Shown here: piece by piece, positions 33,103 to 43,651 of the stretch | Numbering within the stretch: position 1 is the stretch's first letter | Layout: every line of letters starts with the position of its first letter | Origin: Didymella arachidicola | Lineage: Eukaryota > Ascomycota > Dothideomycetes > Pleosporales > Didymellaceae | Assembly: GCA_016630955.3 (NCBI GenBank) | Contig: CM049996.1 | Location: 1,116,001-1,180,000 of the forward strand | Direction: 5' to 3' | DNA length: 64,000 nucleotides | Made by a program: the position numbers and the translations under genes | The notes under the pieces: generated by a model | Database searches by the model: none | Seen by the model: the letters and a program-made list of their open reading frames with translations, nothing else | What the model was told of the DNA's origin: nothing

Positions 33103-34614
33103 TCATGTAAGGAGCATGTTGCTGTCCATGATCTTGGGTTTCAGATCCTGATCCTTAGCCTCACCGCGGGCCCCACCGTGCTTAGGACCCTTGCTCAGAG
33201 AATTTCCTTTCCTGGGCTCTTGACCGTTGGGATACTTGGGGCCGGCTAGTCTACCTGTAGGAGAATCAGGACGGTTGCCGAGCTTCAGTAGGCGCGAGTT
33301 GTGCCTCTGCTGTGGCTTGGAGGATTTCCTGTTGCATCTGGCCTCCGGCCCCATTGCTGTAGATGACTTTGCTATAGATGGGGCCCGCTTAGTGACTTCA
33401 GAAGAGTTTTTGCTGACTCCGTTATGCCCGGGAACACTGCTAAGGCCAGGACTCATTGAATGGGCTTGCGCCATAGCAGATGAATCGTTAGTCTTCTTCG
33501 CCGGCATTACCAATGCAGTGTCATCTGACTCCTCTTGGCCCAGTGGTTCGCTCCCAACAGCCGATCCAGTGCCATAAGGGGCCTTCGTGACCTTCTTGAC
33601 GTCTGACCGTTCTTGTCTGAGAGTGGAAGCCAGAGTCTCAGTGACGTATTCCGAGGGCTGCTCGGTGCCCTTTCCAATAATGCGGGACGATGTGCCTGGT
33701 GACGAACCGACTGACAACGAAGAGGTCAGCGACAATTTGTCCATCGAATGGTCGTCTAGATCAATGAGGTTTGGCGGCTCTACGCGAGGCTGGTGAGTTC
33801 TCGGGGTCGGTGACCCTGACACTGCGGCAGTTCGCGGCGGGTTCCAACGAAGCCCGCATACAGGCGGGCGGAATGCTCGCGAGGCTGCAGGCTCGATTGA
33901 AAGCTGTCGGTCGTTGTTGTTGTCTGTAATCTCACGCTGTCGTAGCCAACCCGACACACGAGGCAAAATAGCCATCTTGTCTCGGTACCATTTAGGAGTC
34001 TCAGCAAAACCTAGCTTTTTCAGCTTGGCGAGGTCTGGCATTTCGTGCTTGTACTTGCAGCCCTGCTGCATGAAGTCACACGAATTTGTCCTAATCCAGT
34101 GTGTACAGTACTTTTTCTTCGATGGATCGGGATCAATACCAGAGGGGTTGGAGGATTGGTATGATGAGTATAGACCTCCTTCTGAGCGGGCGGTAACGGG
34201 TGCCTCTATCTTTGTAGCTGCTAGACGTCCTCCAGAAGGCGCACTGACCGGACAATCGACTAGTCCCCGCGTAAGACCAAGTGACGACAGTTGTGACTCG
34301 GCCAAGGGCTTCACTTCTTGAGATACAGGAACGGGACCCCTTCTTGCATCATGGTCGAACGGCAAGAAGTGACGATTCGTATCTGGTAAGGGCGTTGGCC
34401 AGCCAGAGTGCATGTGGGGAGGAGCACAAATGGTGAGTGGAACTGTAGATTCATTAGTCTCTCCAATCAACGTCCAACCCTCTTGGTATTTTCGGGAAGG
34501 TGTCAGTTCGCGTGGTAAGCCTTGGATATAGAAAGGCAACTGGTCGATCGGGATGAGCGGAACTTCCACATTGTTGCGAAGAATGGAGTACCTGATCCCA
34601 GGTGGAAGTGTCAT
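33103..34614 (-). CDS. CCCH zinc-finger protein, otherwise disordered
   Basis: Single-exon reading of 503 codons. One zinc finger is visible: C170-x8-C179-x6-C186-x3-H190 (YCTHWIRTNSCDFMQQGCKYKHEMP). It is followed by a short conserved-looking segment, KLKKLGFAETPKWYRDKMAIL. This finger-plus-tail arrangement occurs in a family of fungal nuclear or RNA-associated CCCH proteins. The spacing C-x8-C-x6-C-x3-H is close to the usual C-x7-9-C-x4-6-C-x3-H. The remaining 300 residues are Ser/Pro/Lys-rich with no fold. RNA binding is inferred only from the finger type. The N-terminal ~60 residues (LPPGIRYSILRNNVEVPLIPIDQLPFYIQGLPREL) look conserved and ordered. Confidence 0.75.
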   Translation of the reverse strand: MTLPPGIRYSILRNNVEVPLIPIDQLPFYIQGLPRELTPSRKYQEGWTLIGETNESTVPLTICAPPHMHSGWPTPLPDTNRHFLPFDHDARRGPVPVSQEVKPLAESQLSSLGLTRGLVDCPVSAPSGGRLAATKIEAPVTARSEGGLYSSYQSSNPSGIDPDPSKKKYCTHWIRTNSCDFMQQGCKYKHEMPDLAKLKKLGFAETPKWYRDKMAILPRVSGWLRQREITDNNNDRQLSIEPAASRAFRPPVCGLRWNPPRTAAVSGSPTPRTHQPRVEPPNLIDLDDHSMDKLSLTSSLSVGSSPGTSSRIIGKGTEQPSEYVTETLASTLRQERSDVKKVTKAPYGTGSAVGSEPLGQEESDDTALVMPAKKTNDSSAMAQAHSMSPGLSSVPGHNGVSKNSSEVTKRAPSIAKSSTAMGPEARCNRKSSKPQQRHNSRLLKLGNRPDSPTGRLAGPKYPNGQEPRKGNSLSKGPKHGGARGEAKDQDLKPKIMDSNMLLT

Positions 34615-36266
34615 GGTTGTGACGCGCTGAACAGACTGCAGGTTCGGCTATACAGAAGATGCACAGGGGAAAGGTCGATGGAGCAACATATCAGCATGGC
34701 TAGAATTGCCATCTTTATCCGCAGATGTCAGTAACTGTATCCTAGGCGGTAATGCTTGTCTGTTGCTTCTTGTCAAACACTACTCATTTGTTTGCTCCTG
34801 CATGCGCCCGACGAGACATGGATTGATGGATGGACTTTCCCCGCCGACATTCAGATAAACTTGGAAAGCTTACGAACTTCGAAGAGAGGAAAGTTCAGAG
34901 TGCCTGCAAGGAATGTGTTTTCCCTGTATCGCTTTGATTGATGTCGCTTTCAATGAAGAAAGCTGTGTTCCATCGCTTCCCGAACTTTTCCAGTAAAAGA
35001 CAAGAAATCACCTGCAGCCGGATTGTCGTTTGGCGGTTTGCCCTGTATTATGCGTGTCATTGTGGGAAGTTGCAGCCTCCAGACCCAAAAAGGGCGTGGA
35101 CAGCAGCAATTCCGACTCCTTGACATGCGCTTTCATCTGTTTGTGCATGGTAGGTCACTTCAGTGACATTCTGAATTGTCACCGGTGGCTGCGATCGGCT
35201 GTATCATGGCATGGGACTGCCGCCTCAACCAGCCACACGTGTTGTACCCAGGACACACAAAACCGCTAACGTAGTGCGATGCGACACTAGCGATGAAGGA
35301 TCTTGGCAGTCCAGAGTGCAAGCTGGCTGACCGGGTTTTGTGATGCGCAGAGCTGGGCACAAGATCTGCAGCAAGGATAAAGGACAGCCAGTTGCAACAG
35401 TTTGCATGCTCGGAGGATCTAGCTCGTTCTTGTTTGCAGAGAAAAAAATGTGAACCGGACCTCCGTCACGTATTCTCGGGTACCCATTACACATATAGCC
35501 AGCCGTGTCGAAAAGCAGCCTAGCTCAGCACCCGTGTAGGCGATCACCGGCTCTCTCTGTGCCGAACCCCTACCACTTTCCAGCGCAAACCATTGAAAGG
35601 TGTGACCAAGGTCATTTCCATAGGATACTAACGACAACTGGCTAACCGTACCGATCGAGCATCCGCGCTCTATTGCGGAGGCGACGGATCGCGCCCTTAA
35701 TCATGTTCGCTGGACTTTGAACTTAAGTTTGCCCAGGCGTTCCAGCGTCCGGTACTGGGAGCATGGTTCGGGAGAAGCCCGGCCGCAGACGCAGCTATAG
35801 CTAGGTGGCCAATCAAATTCCCGTGGTGCCCTATGGAGTAACTTCCGATGTCCGCAAGACTGTACAGCGTAATTAGTTTCAGAGATTGATAAACTTTGAG
35901 GCTAGGTTGAACGGAGTTAGCGATGCTCCCGACTTGGAATCCCACCTCGCGCCACGTCCGAGTAGCGAATAAACCCACGCGACGTCGCGTGCATGAATCA
36001 AGAACCAAACCTCCAAAGTCGACGGCTGAAGGTAGGTCGGGGGTTAGCGTTTTTAGGCTGGGCCGGACCGTGGTCGTGGATTTAGGGAACGCGCTACGCA
36101 GCGCGACTTGACGCCTCCCAGTCGGCGACCTCATCATGATAACTGCACTTGACCCGGTGCTCCTGCGAACTCACCTGTTCGCTTCCTCTGAGTATAGCAC
36201 CGTAAATGGCCTTCAGTGGCAAGTCTAAAACGGAAGGCGCTGTCACGTCCGGTTGATACTACAAAA
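34615..36266. other. Gene-free stretch
   Basis: About 1.65 kb. Only short frames, none with a domain or splice partner. It contains the promoter of the PTH11-like gene that follows. No inverted-repeat element was noticed by eye. Confidence 0.4.
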
Positions 36267-37694
36267 ATGGAACAGACCGCTTCAATGGAAAGCCGCCGCA
36301 ATGAGGTGCTGGCTGTGGCAATACTTTTCTTCTTTCTGTCATGGCTGACAGTCAGTCTACGATTCTATGTGCGAGGGAAGCTGATGCATACGTGGGGCCT
36401 GGACGACACGTGTGTCTATATAATGCACTTATATTATTGATTGATTTGCTAATGACCATATAGGTTCTTGGGTGCCACGATGGTATGCCAAAGTGATGAT
36501 TTCAACCTTTCATCAAGTCCACTAACAGTTGCAGGGAATTTTTACTGTGTATCTGGCCTTTCAGACAGTTACCGCAGTATACGGAACGGGACGCCACCGA
36601 CAGGATCTCGAAGACAGCGACGCGAGGATCGCCTTGTTGGTGAGTTGCGTTGACTTATTGCTTCGTACAAAGCAGTCTAACCACATGTAGTTTTGGTATC
36701 TCTGCGAGCTGCTCTATATTCTCGCAAACTGTACCCTGAAGTTCTCGATCGGCTACTTCTACCTTCGTGTTGCCATCCAGCGCTGGCACGTCTGGACCAT
36801 CAGAATACTCATGGGTGGAACCATTCTGTTTTCAGTCGTTTACTTTTTTCTGGTAACATTCCAGTGTAACCCACGTATGTTGGGCTATTATAAACCTTCT
36901 CATTCGCTACTGACACTCCGGAAGCATCCGAATTCTGGAACAATCACCCTGCATCTGACAGGTGCCTATCGGCTGGACCCACGAAAGGCATCACATACGC
37001 CCTTGCGGCTGTCAACGCTGTTGCCGATTGGATCCTTGGTACACTGCCTTTCTTCATCGTCTGGGACTTGCAGATGAAGCTCAAGACCAAATTGCTCGTC
37101 GCTGGTATCCTAGCCTTCGCCGCGATTGGCAGTACGGCGACCATCGTGCGCATGTTCTACATACATACCCTCATGAACGGACCTGACTTCTTGTATGGGA
37201 CGACGGACGTTGCTATCTGGAGTACGGTCGAGCCAGGAATCGGTATCACGGCTAGTAGCATCGCGACGCTGCGACCGCTCGTCCGGCATTGCCTGTGGCG
37301 GATGGGCTTTGCATCTGCTCCAGGTTACAGCAACACGAATCAATACTCTCACAGTGAGCAAAAACGAAAAGACCGCCGCGGCTACAGGCGGAGCCTTAGT
37401 CCTTCCGATTTGGTGCCAACTCAGCGCGGTGGCATTACATCAATCGAGATACACGGTCCAAGGCGGTCGAAACAACAATCTGCACAGACTACGAAACACA
37501 CAGCAGGCATGATCACACTTCCATCAATCGCCATTGAAGAGGAAGACGTAGATCATATACAAACATCTACTGGCCACATACTACAAACCACAACAGTGCA
37601 GCAAGAGTATGAACCTGCACCACGACTGCATTTACGAGAAAGCTTGAGTACAAGCTTCGCCAGAGGAAGTATCTTGAGTCTTGGAAGGCGTTGA
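36267..37694 (+). CDS. Fungal rhodopsin-type (PTH11-like) integral membrane protein
   Basis: Exons 36267-36409, 36464-36482, 36535-36639, 36691-36874 and 36925-37694 join in phase into 406 residues; introns are 50-54 nt and one exon is only 19 nt. Successive hydrophobic helices are VLAVAILFFFLSWLTVSLRF, GIFTVYLAFQTVTAVYG, WYLCELLYILANCTLKFSIGYFYL, IRILMGGTILFSVVYFFLVT, YALAAVNAVADWILGTLPFF, LLVAGILAFAAIGSTATIVR and a last one near STVEPGIGITASSIATLRPL. QCNP and EPGIGI are typical of the family, which is greatly expanded in filamentous ascomycetes and includes PTH11 of Magnaporthe. A cell-surface sensing role is possible but unproven. The ~130-residue cytoplasmic tail is polar. An ATG at 36216 is an alternative start. 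Confidence 0.87.
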
Positions 37695-38020
37695 GGATCG
37701 CAATGAGCACTGACACTCGTAGATCTGGCCCTTGAGTATTGCCTTACTCCACATTCAGCGCCATTCAAATGCAGTCCTTAACGAACAGTTAACAATTCAC
37801 TTCGCTAGCTGTTCATCGCTTTTGCTTTCAATTTCCACCGGATGTAGGATCTTTGGTTTCTTGCTCGCCAAACCAAAATTCGCTATAAGGTGATCACACC
37901 ACAAGCTTAACCACATTGTGGTAGTGACATCAGAACGAAGCAGTATAAAATTGCACCTGCTACTATGGGTGTTTCAGTACAGGATCAACGGCCTGTAGTT
38001 CCATCACCTCAGCAACAGAG
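37695..38020. other. Intergenic region
   Basis: About 330 bases. Contains only a short palindromic stretch (ACCACATTGTGGT near 37911). No gene. Confidence 0.4.
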
Positions 38021-38716
38021 ATGTTGAGCTTAAGACAATTGTCCCTACAAGCCACAACGCACATCGAAATCCTCGCAGCAGAAGCTTCACAGTCGTCCAT
38101 GATATCCAGATTTCATCATTTCTTCCAACAAAGCAAAGCTTCGGTTGGGCTCTATGGCCCGTACACCACGCAACCAAATACAATAGTCTTCGCCCGTGCT
38201 GCACGGCCAACCTCGAAGTCCTGCGGGCACTCATCCAGATGCATGGCAACCTAGCTTGCCGCAGCACAAGACAGCATTGGCAGTTCCCAAGCCACTGGCC
38301 CAGCTAGGGATGATCTGCACGTCTTCAAGCACCTACGGGATACAACCATCGATGCAGGTGCATTGGAAGAAGTCTTAACAACTGGCGATCTAAACGACAA
38401 ATCCTTTGGATGGGGTATTTGGGGTCTGTGTGCAGGATACATACATCCTCCTTCTGAAGCATCGTACGAGACATTCGTTGAGCAGAAACATCGACAGCAT
38501 GAAGCACTGCTTGCGTTGACAACGATGGCGGCATGTCGACGGCGAAACTCGGAGCTGGTTGAGGGTGAAGAGAGGGTGGAGCTCTTGGCTAAGTCAAACA
38601 GGCAGGCGCATATTTGCGCTAGCTTGGTGCTGCAGAGGTTCAGGCAGGAAGGTTGGCACAGAATAAGATGGTGGCATGGAGTCAAGGTTGCGGGGCTCCG
38701 CTCGACGGAGTTGTAA
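38021..38716 (+). pseudogene. Uncharacterised reading frame with internal TAG
   Basis: The frame from ATG 38021 is open to 38716 (231 codons) except for one TAG at 38252-38254. The second half (GALEEVLTTGDLNDKSFGWGIWGLCAGYIHPPSEASYETFVEQ...) has protein-like composition: a Trp/Gly-rich segment, then charged helices. No family was recognised. In the first half another frame also reads plausibly (NLEVLRALIQMHGNLACRS at about 38200-38260). The true structure may therefore involve a frameshift or an intron. It could equally be a non-coding coincidence. Confidence 0.3.
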
Positions 38717-38939
38717 GGAACCATCAGGGCCAGTCAATAAGAGACGAATCATATACGGTGGGAATTCGCCTTCTTAGATCTTAATCACTCGGAGGCTTCG
38801 TAGTATCGGAATATGACCCACAGCAGCAATGACAGAATGGATGCGCAAGATAAAGTACATATGGCACTACTCGATTAATATTGGCTGATATCGATACAGT
38901 CTAGCTTCTATGCATTTATCATGGGTTTCCGTCCTGTCT

Positions 38940-40536
38940 TCACGAGCCACCAGCAGCGGGTGTGAAGTCAGTAGTCGTCAAATCGGGGTTACCCTGGATG
39001 ATAAACGGCTTGTCCTTCCTCAACGTAGCCAAGAAGCCATCGCTGACCTTCAAATGGTCCTTGACAATCTGCTTGGGTGTGAGACCGAGCCACTGGTTGA
39101 CGCTGATGTCAGAATACTCCTTGGCCTGCAGAACTTCGAGGAAGACCAAAGTCTCGTTACCGGTGTTCTCAAGGTAGTGCGCGTTGGGGACGGGAACATA
39201 GCCGACATCCCCAGCGGTGAAGTCGAATGTGCGCGAAGAACCAGGAGCTTGGTAGACTGTAAGGCGAGCAGAGCCCTGGAGGAAGTACGTCCACTCGTCG
39301 GATGTGGTGTGCCAGTGCATCTCACGCATCGCTCCGGGCTCGACGGTGATCAACGCGGTTGAAAAGGTGTCAGCAATGGGAAACGTAGTAGGGTCGAGGA
39401 TCTTGATTGAACCACCAGGCACCTTGAGAGGCTCCTGCTGTGAGAAATGGTACGTGTACTGAGTCTGCTTCGGGATGACGCCAGCAGGTCCGGTGACGTT
39501 CTGCTCACTGATGTTCTTTGGCGCGGGAGTACCAGGGAAGATCCATAGCTGACCGTCAGGCAAGTTGTCCCAAGTCTTAGTCGTAGTGCGGAAATTCTTT
39601 GCCAGAACCTCCTTAGGATTTCGCTCCATGAGCTCCGAAAGAAGGAAGGTGTTATCTTCGGAAAATGCACCACTGTCGAAAACAAGCAGGAACTCGCATC
39701 CCGTATCGAAGGCTTGAATTGAGTGTGGAATGCCAGGCGGGAAGAACCAAACGTCACCCTCGGTAACATCGTCAACGAAAGTCTGACCGGCTTCATTCAT
39801 TGACTGGATGCGAACGCTACCATTGAGCCTGATGCCATGTCAGTATGTGGTGTCATAGTTTACAGAGATCAATACGCACATCAATGCCCACTCGCCTTGC
39901 TTATGCCAATGCAGCTCACGATAGGCATTGGGACTCAAGCGCATATTGACACCTGCCATTGCCGTTGCAATAGGTAACTGGTCCTGATTCTGGTTACGAG
40001 CCCAACCTGCGCCAGCTAGTCCATGACGGTTGTGAGACAGACCGAACGGCCACTTTGCATTGCCAACATCTCCGGAATCGGTGGCAGGAGGCGCAAAGAT
40101 GTCGCTGTTCAAAGCGTCATAGGTACTGGTCCTGTTTTATGTCAGATAGCATAAACAAATACTATCAATCGATTTGCGCGACGTACCTAGGGCCAGGGTC
40201 TGTTGGGCCAGTTGTGCCACCACGAATGGGCTGGGGGTTCTTCACGCCGTTGAGATTTATGTAAAGTCCTTCATCAGAGTCCTCCGACTGCCCAATTCCA
40301 AGCTCGAAGTCGTCAGGCGTGATAACAGTAGACTCGGTAGAGATGGGGTTTGATGGTGCAAATCCAATCAGAGCCTCCGAGCCGCGGAGCGAGCCTGATG
40401 CTCCAGAAGGCAATACCTGATCACTCACAACCGCCGAAGGGTCAACAGGTCCATGTACGGCGGACGCTTGAGGCGCAGGAGCAGCGAGGGTAGAGCAGGC
40501 CAGGAAGGCGAGCCTGTGTACGAAGGAGTATCTCAT
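38940..40536 (-). CDS. Oxalate decarboxylase, secreted bicupin
   Basis: Splits oxalate to formate and CO2 at a Mn site; in fungi it is secreted or wall-associated and controls oxalate and pH. Exons 40187-40536, 39880-40131 and 38940-39828 (55- and 51-nt introns) give 496 residues, the usual fungal length. A signal peptide (about residues 1-20) is followed by the two cupin domains. The first has ELHWHKQGEWA and GDVWFFPPGIPHSIQ; the second has EMHWHTTSDEWTYFLQG and GDVGYVPVPNAHYLEN. Each thus supplies the HxH...E...H metal ligands. The C-terminus VNQWLGLTPKQIVKDHL is also conserved. It lies about 500 bases from a Fot1-like transposon insertion, which leaves the coding region untouched. Confidence 0.94.
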
Positions 40537-41054
40537 GTTTGTAGTGTGCTGTAGTAATGCTACCGAGGGACTGTTTGACTAGGCTGCCCTTTCAACAACG
40601 GCTCAGTCACCGCCATTTATACTTTCCGGTAATGCTATCCATCACCTTGGGTTAGTTGCTTCGCCTTGCCGATTTACCCTCGTCAGTTGCCTGTGCGCAG
40701 AGTGGTATAGTGATACACATGGACCGGACATAATGACTTGACGTCAAGAGCGCCGGTCAGCCACCCCCAGGGTTTGCCAAGCATGCAATGTGGGGAAAAG
40801 TTCATGATTAAGCTTTCCGGAACGAGTTAGAAGGAATCCAGGCCCCTACATGAAAGGGTATATCCGTTAACTGCCGGCGCGTTAGCGTGATGGCCGAACG
40901 AATGTCATTGGATGCAGCCCTCAACGATGATGCATCGTATTGCGTTCACAAATTAAGATCGCGTCGAACACGACGCGCGTTTTACTCAACACTGCGTAGC
41001 TCGCTGGGGGTGTAAGGATGTTCGGCAATACTACTATGGTACATGGCATAAGTA
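40537..41054. other. Promoter of oxalate decarboxylase up to the transposon edge
   Basis: About 500 bases, no gene. The left end of the Fot1-like element sits 519 bases upstream of the oxalate decarboxylase ATG. Confidence 0.45.
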
Positions 41055-41090
41055 ACGTGTTTTACAAGCGAGTCGTCAGCCCCACCAACT
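41055..41090. repeat. Left terminal inverted repeat of the Fot1-like element
   Basis: 36 bp, reverse-complementary to the right end at 42840-42892, which carries an additional 17-bp internal duplication. Confidence 0.92.
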
Positions 41091-41118
41091 TTGATCAACC
41101 ACCTTAAGTCTTTTCATC

Positions 41119-42771
41119 ATGCCTCAACGCTATGCCCCTCAAGTACTATCAAATGAAGCTGATGTTCAGCTTGCTATTAATTCTATTGTTTCAAAGCAGA
41201 TTCAGTCTGAAAGCCGCGCTGCTCTAGCCTTTAACGTCCCTCGTATGACAATGCGCGACCGACGCGCTGGGAAGCCTGCCCGACGCGATTGCCAGCCCAA
41301 CTCAAAGAAGCTTACCCAGCTAGAAGAGGAGGTGATTGTTAAATACATACTTGATCTAGATCTACGTGGATTTGCGCCTACGTACGCAGCTGTACGTGAT
41401 ATGGCTAATAGACTGCTGGCTGCGCGCGGCGCTGGTCAGGTTGGCGTCCACTGGCCGCGCAACTTCGTTAAGCGTACAGAGAGTCTAACAACGCGTTTCA
41501 ACCGAGCGTATGACAGGCAGAGAGCTCTATGCGAGGATCCTGTCCTTATCCAAGGCTGGTTTGAGCTTGTAGAGCAGACAAAGGCCAAGTACGGCATCTG
41601 CGACGAAGACGTCTACAACTTTGACGAGGCTGGCTTTATGATGGGCAAGATCACAACGCAGCTTGTTGTGACAGGATCAGAGAGGAGAGGCAGGCCAAAG
41701 ACTGTTCAGCCTGGCGACCGTGAGTGGGTGACAGTAATAGCAGCTATCAACGCTGCTGGCTGGTCAGTCCCACCGTTCCTAATCTTTGCTGGCAAGTACC
41801 ACCTCTCTGCCTGGTATGAGGAGACAGAGATCCCACGCAACTGGGCAATTGCAGTTAGCGACAATGGCTGGACAAATAACGAGCTTGGGGTAGAGTGGCT
41901 GAAGCACTTTAACGCTCACACTCAGGCTCGTGTAGTAGGAGCGCGGCGCCTACTTATCCTTGACGGCCACGAGAGCCACCACTCTCTTGGATTCCAGGAG
42001 CTCTGCAAGGAGCACAACATCTACACGCTCTGTATGCCACCTCACTCCTCTCACCTACTCCAGCCCCTTGACGTTGGCTGCTTCTCGCCGTTAAAGCGCG
42101 CGTATAGTCGTGAGGTAGAGAGCCTGATGCGCAACCACATCAACCACATCACCAAGCTTGAGTTTCTGCCTGCGTTTAAGGCAGCCTTTAATCGATCGTT
42201 TACGCCAGTCAATATCTGCTCAGCCTTCCGGGGAGCAGGTCTAGTACCTTATCGGCCAGAGGCTGTCCTCTCAAAGCTAGACGTACAGCTACGTACACCT
42301 ACTCCACCAGCGGCTCTCACAGAGGCTCTCTGGGAGGCTCGTACTCCAAGCAACGCCCGCGAGCTTGAGGCTCAATCAAGCCTAATTCGTGAGCGCGTAC
42401 GCCAGCACAAGAGCTCGTCACCAGCTTCTATAATTGAGAAGATAGACCAGCTTAAGAAAGGAGCTGAGATGATGATCCTCTCAGCTGAGCTGATGAAGGA
42501 AAGGATTGCTAGCCTTGAGAGGGTTAACAAAGCAGCGTCAAAGCGTAGGGAGCGCAAGAAGAAGCGTATACAGAAGCAAGGAGTGTTAACAAAGGGGACT
42601 GGAGAGGATATACTTGCTCAACGTGAGGCAGATCAGCAGCTTGCTCGTAAGGAGCGTCATGGAGGAGAGCGATCAGGCCTTAGCCGTCAGGCTCTGGCGC
42701 GCTGCAAGAGGTGCAGGGAGACTGGGCACAACTCACGGACATGCAAAAAAGAGGCTGTAGCTACTGCTTAA
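41119..42771 (+). CDS. Fot1/pogo-family DDE transposase
   Basis: Intronless, 550 residues. An N-terminal Psq-type helix-turn-helix (about 10-55: [29 protein letters not shown]) and a CENP-B/Tc5-type DNA-binding domain (about 60-140: [21 protein letters not shown]...[12 protein letters not shown]) precede the DDE_1 catalytic core. The triad is complete: D169 in YNFDEAGF, D282 in [11 protein letters not shown] and D318 in [15 protein letters not shown]. This is the DDD form used by pogo elements. A coiled, basic segment follows, then a C-terminal zinc knuckle [14 protein letters not shown] (C-x2-C-x4-H-x4-C). No stop or frameshift is seen, so the protein could be functional. The start lies 28 bases inside the left inverted repeat. 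Confidence 0.95.
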   Translation: MPQRYAPQVLSNEADVQLAINSIVSKQIQSESRAALAFNVPRMTMRDRRAGKPARRDCQPNSKKLTQLEEEVIVKYILDLDLRGFAPTYAAVRDMANRLLAARGAGQVGVHWPRNFVKRTESLTTRFNRAYDRQRALCEDPVLIQGWFELVEQTKAKYGICDEDVYNFDEAGFMMGKITTQLVVTGSERRGRPKTVQPGDREWVTVIAAINAAGWSVPPFLIFAGKYHLSAWYEETEIPRNWAIAVSDNGWTNNELGVEWLKHFNAHTQARVVGARRLLILDGHESHHSLGFQELCKEHNIYTLCMPPHSSHLLQPLDVGCFSPLKRAYSREVESLMRNHINHITKLEFLPAFKAAFNRSFTPVNICSAFRGAGLVPYRPEAVLSKLDVQLRTPTPPAALTEALWEARTPSNARELEAQSSLIRERVRQHKSSSPASIIEKIDQLKKGAEMMILSAELMKERIASLERVNKAASKRRERKKKRIQKQGVLTKGTGEDILAQREADQQLARKERHGGERSGLSRQALARCKRCRETGHNSRTCKKEAVATA

Positions 42772-42839
42772 TCTACTCTATTAATTTCTAGATACTTTAC
42801 TATTGCGTTGTTAAGATATACGCGTTAAGAGATGCACAG

Positions 42840-42892
42840 AGTTGGTGGGGCTGACGACTCGCTTGTATTGACGACTCGCTTGTAAAACACGT
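42840..42892. repeat. Right terminal inverted repeat with internal 17-bp duplication
   Basis: 53 bp. Contains the GACGACTCGCTTGTA-type unit twice, separated by a few bases, while the left repeat has it once. Confidence 0.9.
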
Positions 42893-43206
42893 TAGTGTAA
42901 GTGGAGAACGACGACAAGGGGTAAGGACTGAAGATGAGAGCAGGTTCACCGTGTGATCTGACCAATTAAACGATGCTTTCTGTGATAACTCTTGCCATTT
43001 ATCCAATAGAATGCTGCAAAGATTTCGCAGCGCATAGTCTACTTATTAGAAATCAAGACCCACCTACACTACTTATGTCATATACCATAGAAAGTTTGAC
43101 GCGGTTGGCACCATACTCCCCATGAAGACCCACCGTGAAGCTTGTCTTCTTTTCAAACTGCTTATTCCGCCTTGGTGAGCATGTTCCCGGCCCACCTTGC
43201 CTGATT
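42893..43206. other. Flank of the transposon
   Basis: About 310 bases, no gene recognised. Confidence 0.4.
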
Positions 43207-43651
43207 TCAGATCCACCGCCAGAGAGAACGTGTGCGCCACAGCGAGGACGACTGGCGTAAGCACCGCCGCAAAGACCACCCGCCATGCGCTGTCATCGCA
43301 CATAATCGCCATCCTACCTGAGTAACCCCATCACGCGCAGTTCGTAAGATCAGCTTATACGTGAGATAAATGCCGATCGAGGGCTTGTCAAGAGACTGCG
43401 CGACGGCTGAGTCAAAGGCCACCTCAACCTTGAGTTGGTAAACTCGATATGGCAAAGACGCAAATGCACCACACCATAAATGTGATATCTTGAGAGGTCA
43501 GCTCAGATTGTGCGACGTCGAACATGCCTAGGACCGAATGTTCCGTAGTCCAGGCTATCTCCGCCGACTGTTCGGGTATATCGAGGAGATAAATCGCTGC
43601 TACCAACATCGCCAATTTGTCCAGGGAATAGGTGACTCTTGCGCCCAGCAT
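43207..43651 (-). CDS. Possible small two- or three-exon gene, unknown
   Basis: From ATG 43651 the frame gives MLGARVTYSLDKLAMLVAAI...EQSAEIAWTTEHSVLGMFDVAQSELTSQDITFM. A 46-nt stretch with GTGTGG donor and CAAG acceptor can then be removed in phase to continue VEVAFDSAVAQSLDKPSIGIYLTYKLILRTARDG. Downstream coding is uncertain: a possible donor GTAGGA follows GVTQ, and an alternative frame from 43312 has a hydrophobic stretch. No domain recognised. Could be an orphan gene or a chance open region. Confidence 0.25.

Larger units (their letters stand above)
41055..42892 (+). mobile_element. Complete Fot1/pogo-type DNA transposon, 1838 bp
   Basis: The left terminal inverted repeat is 41055-41090 (36 bp, starts ACGTGTTTTACAAGCGAGTC). 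The right one is 42840-42892 (53 bp) and matches the left exactly except for a 17-bp tandem duplication of its own middle part. TA target duplications flank both ends (41053-41054 and 42893-42894). The single gene inside is an intact transposase. Complete arms, a clean target duplication and an uninterrupted transposase indicate a young, potentially active copy. Confidence 0.93.
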
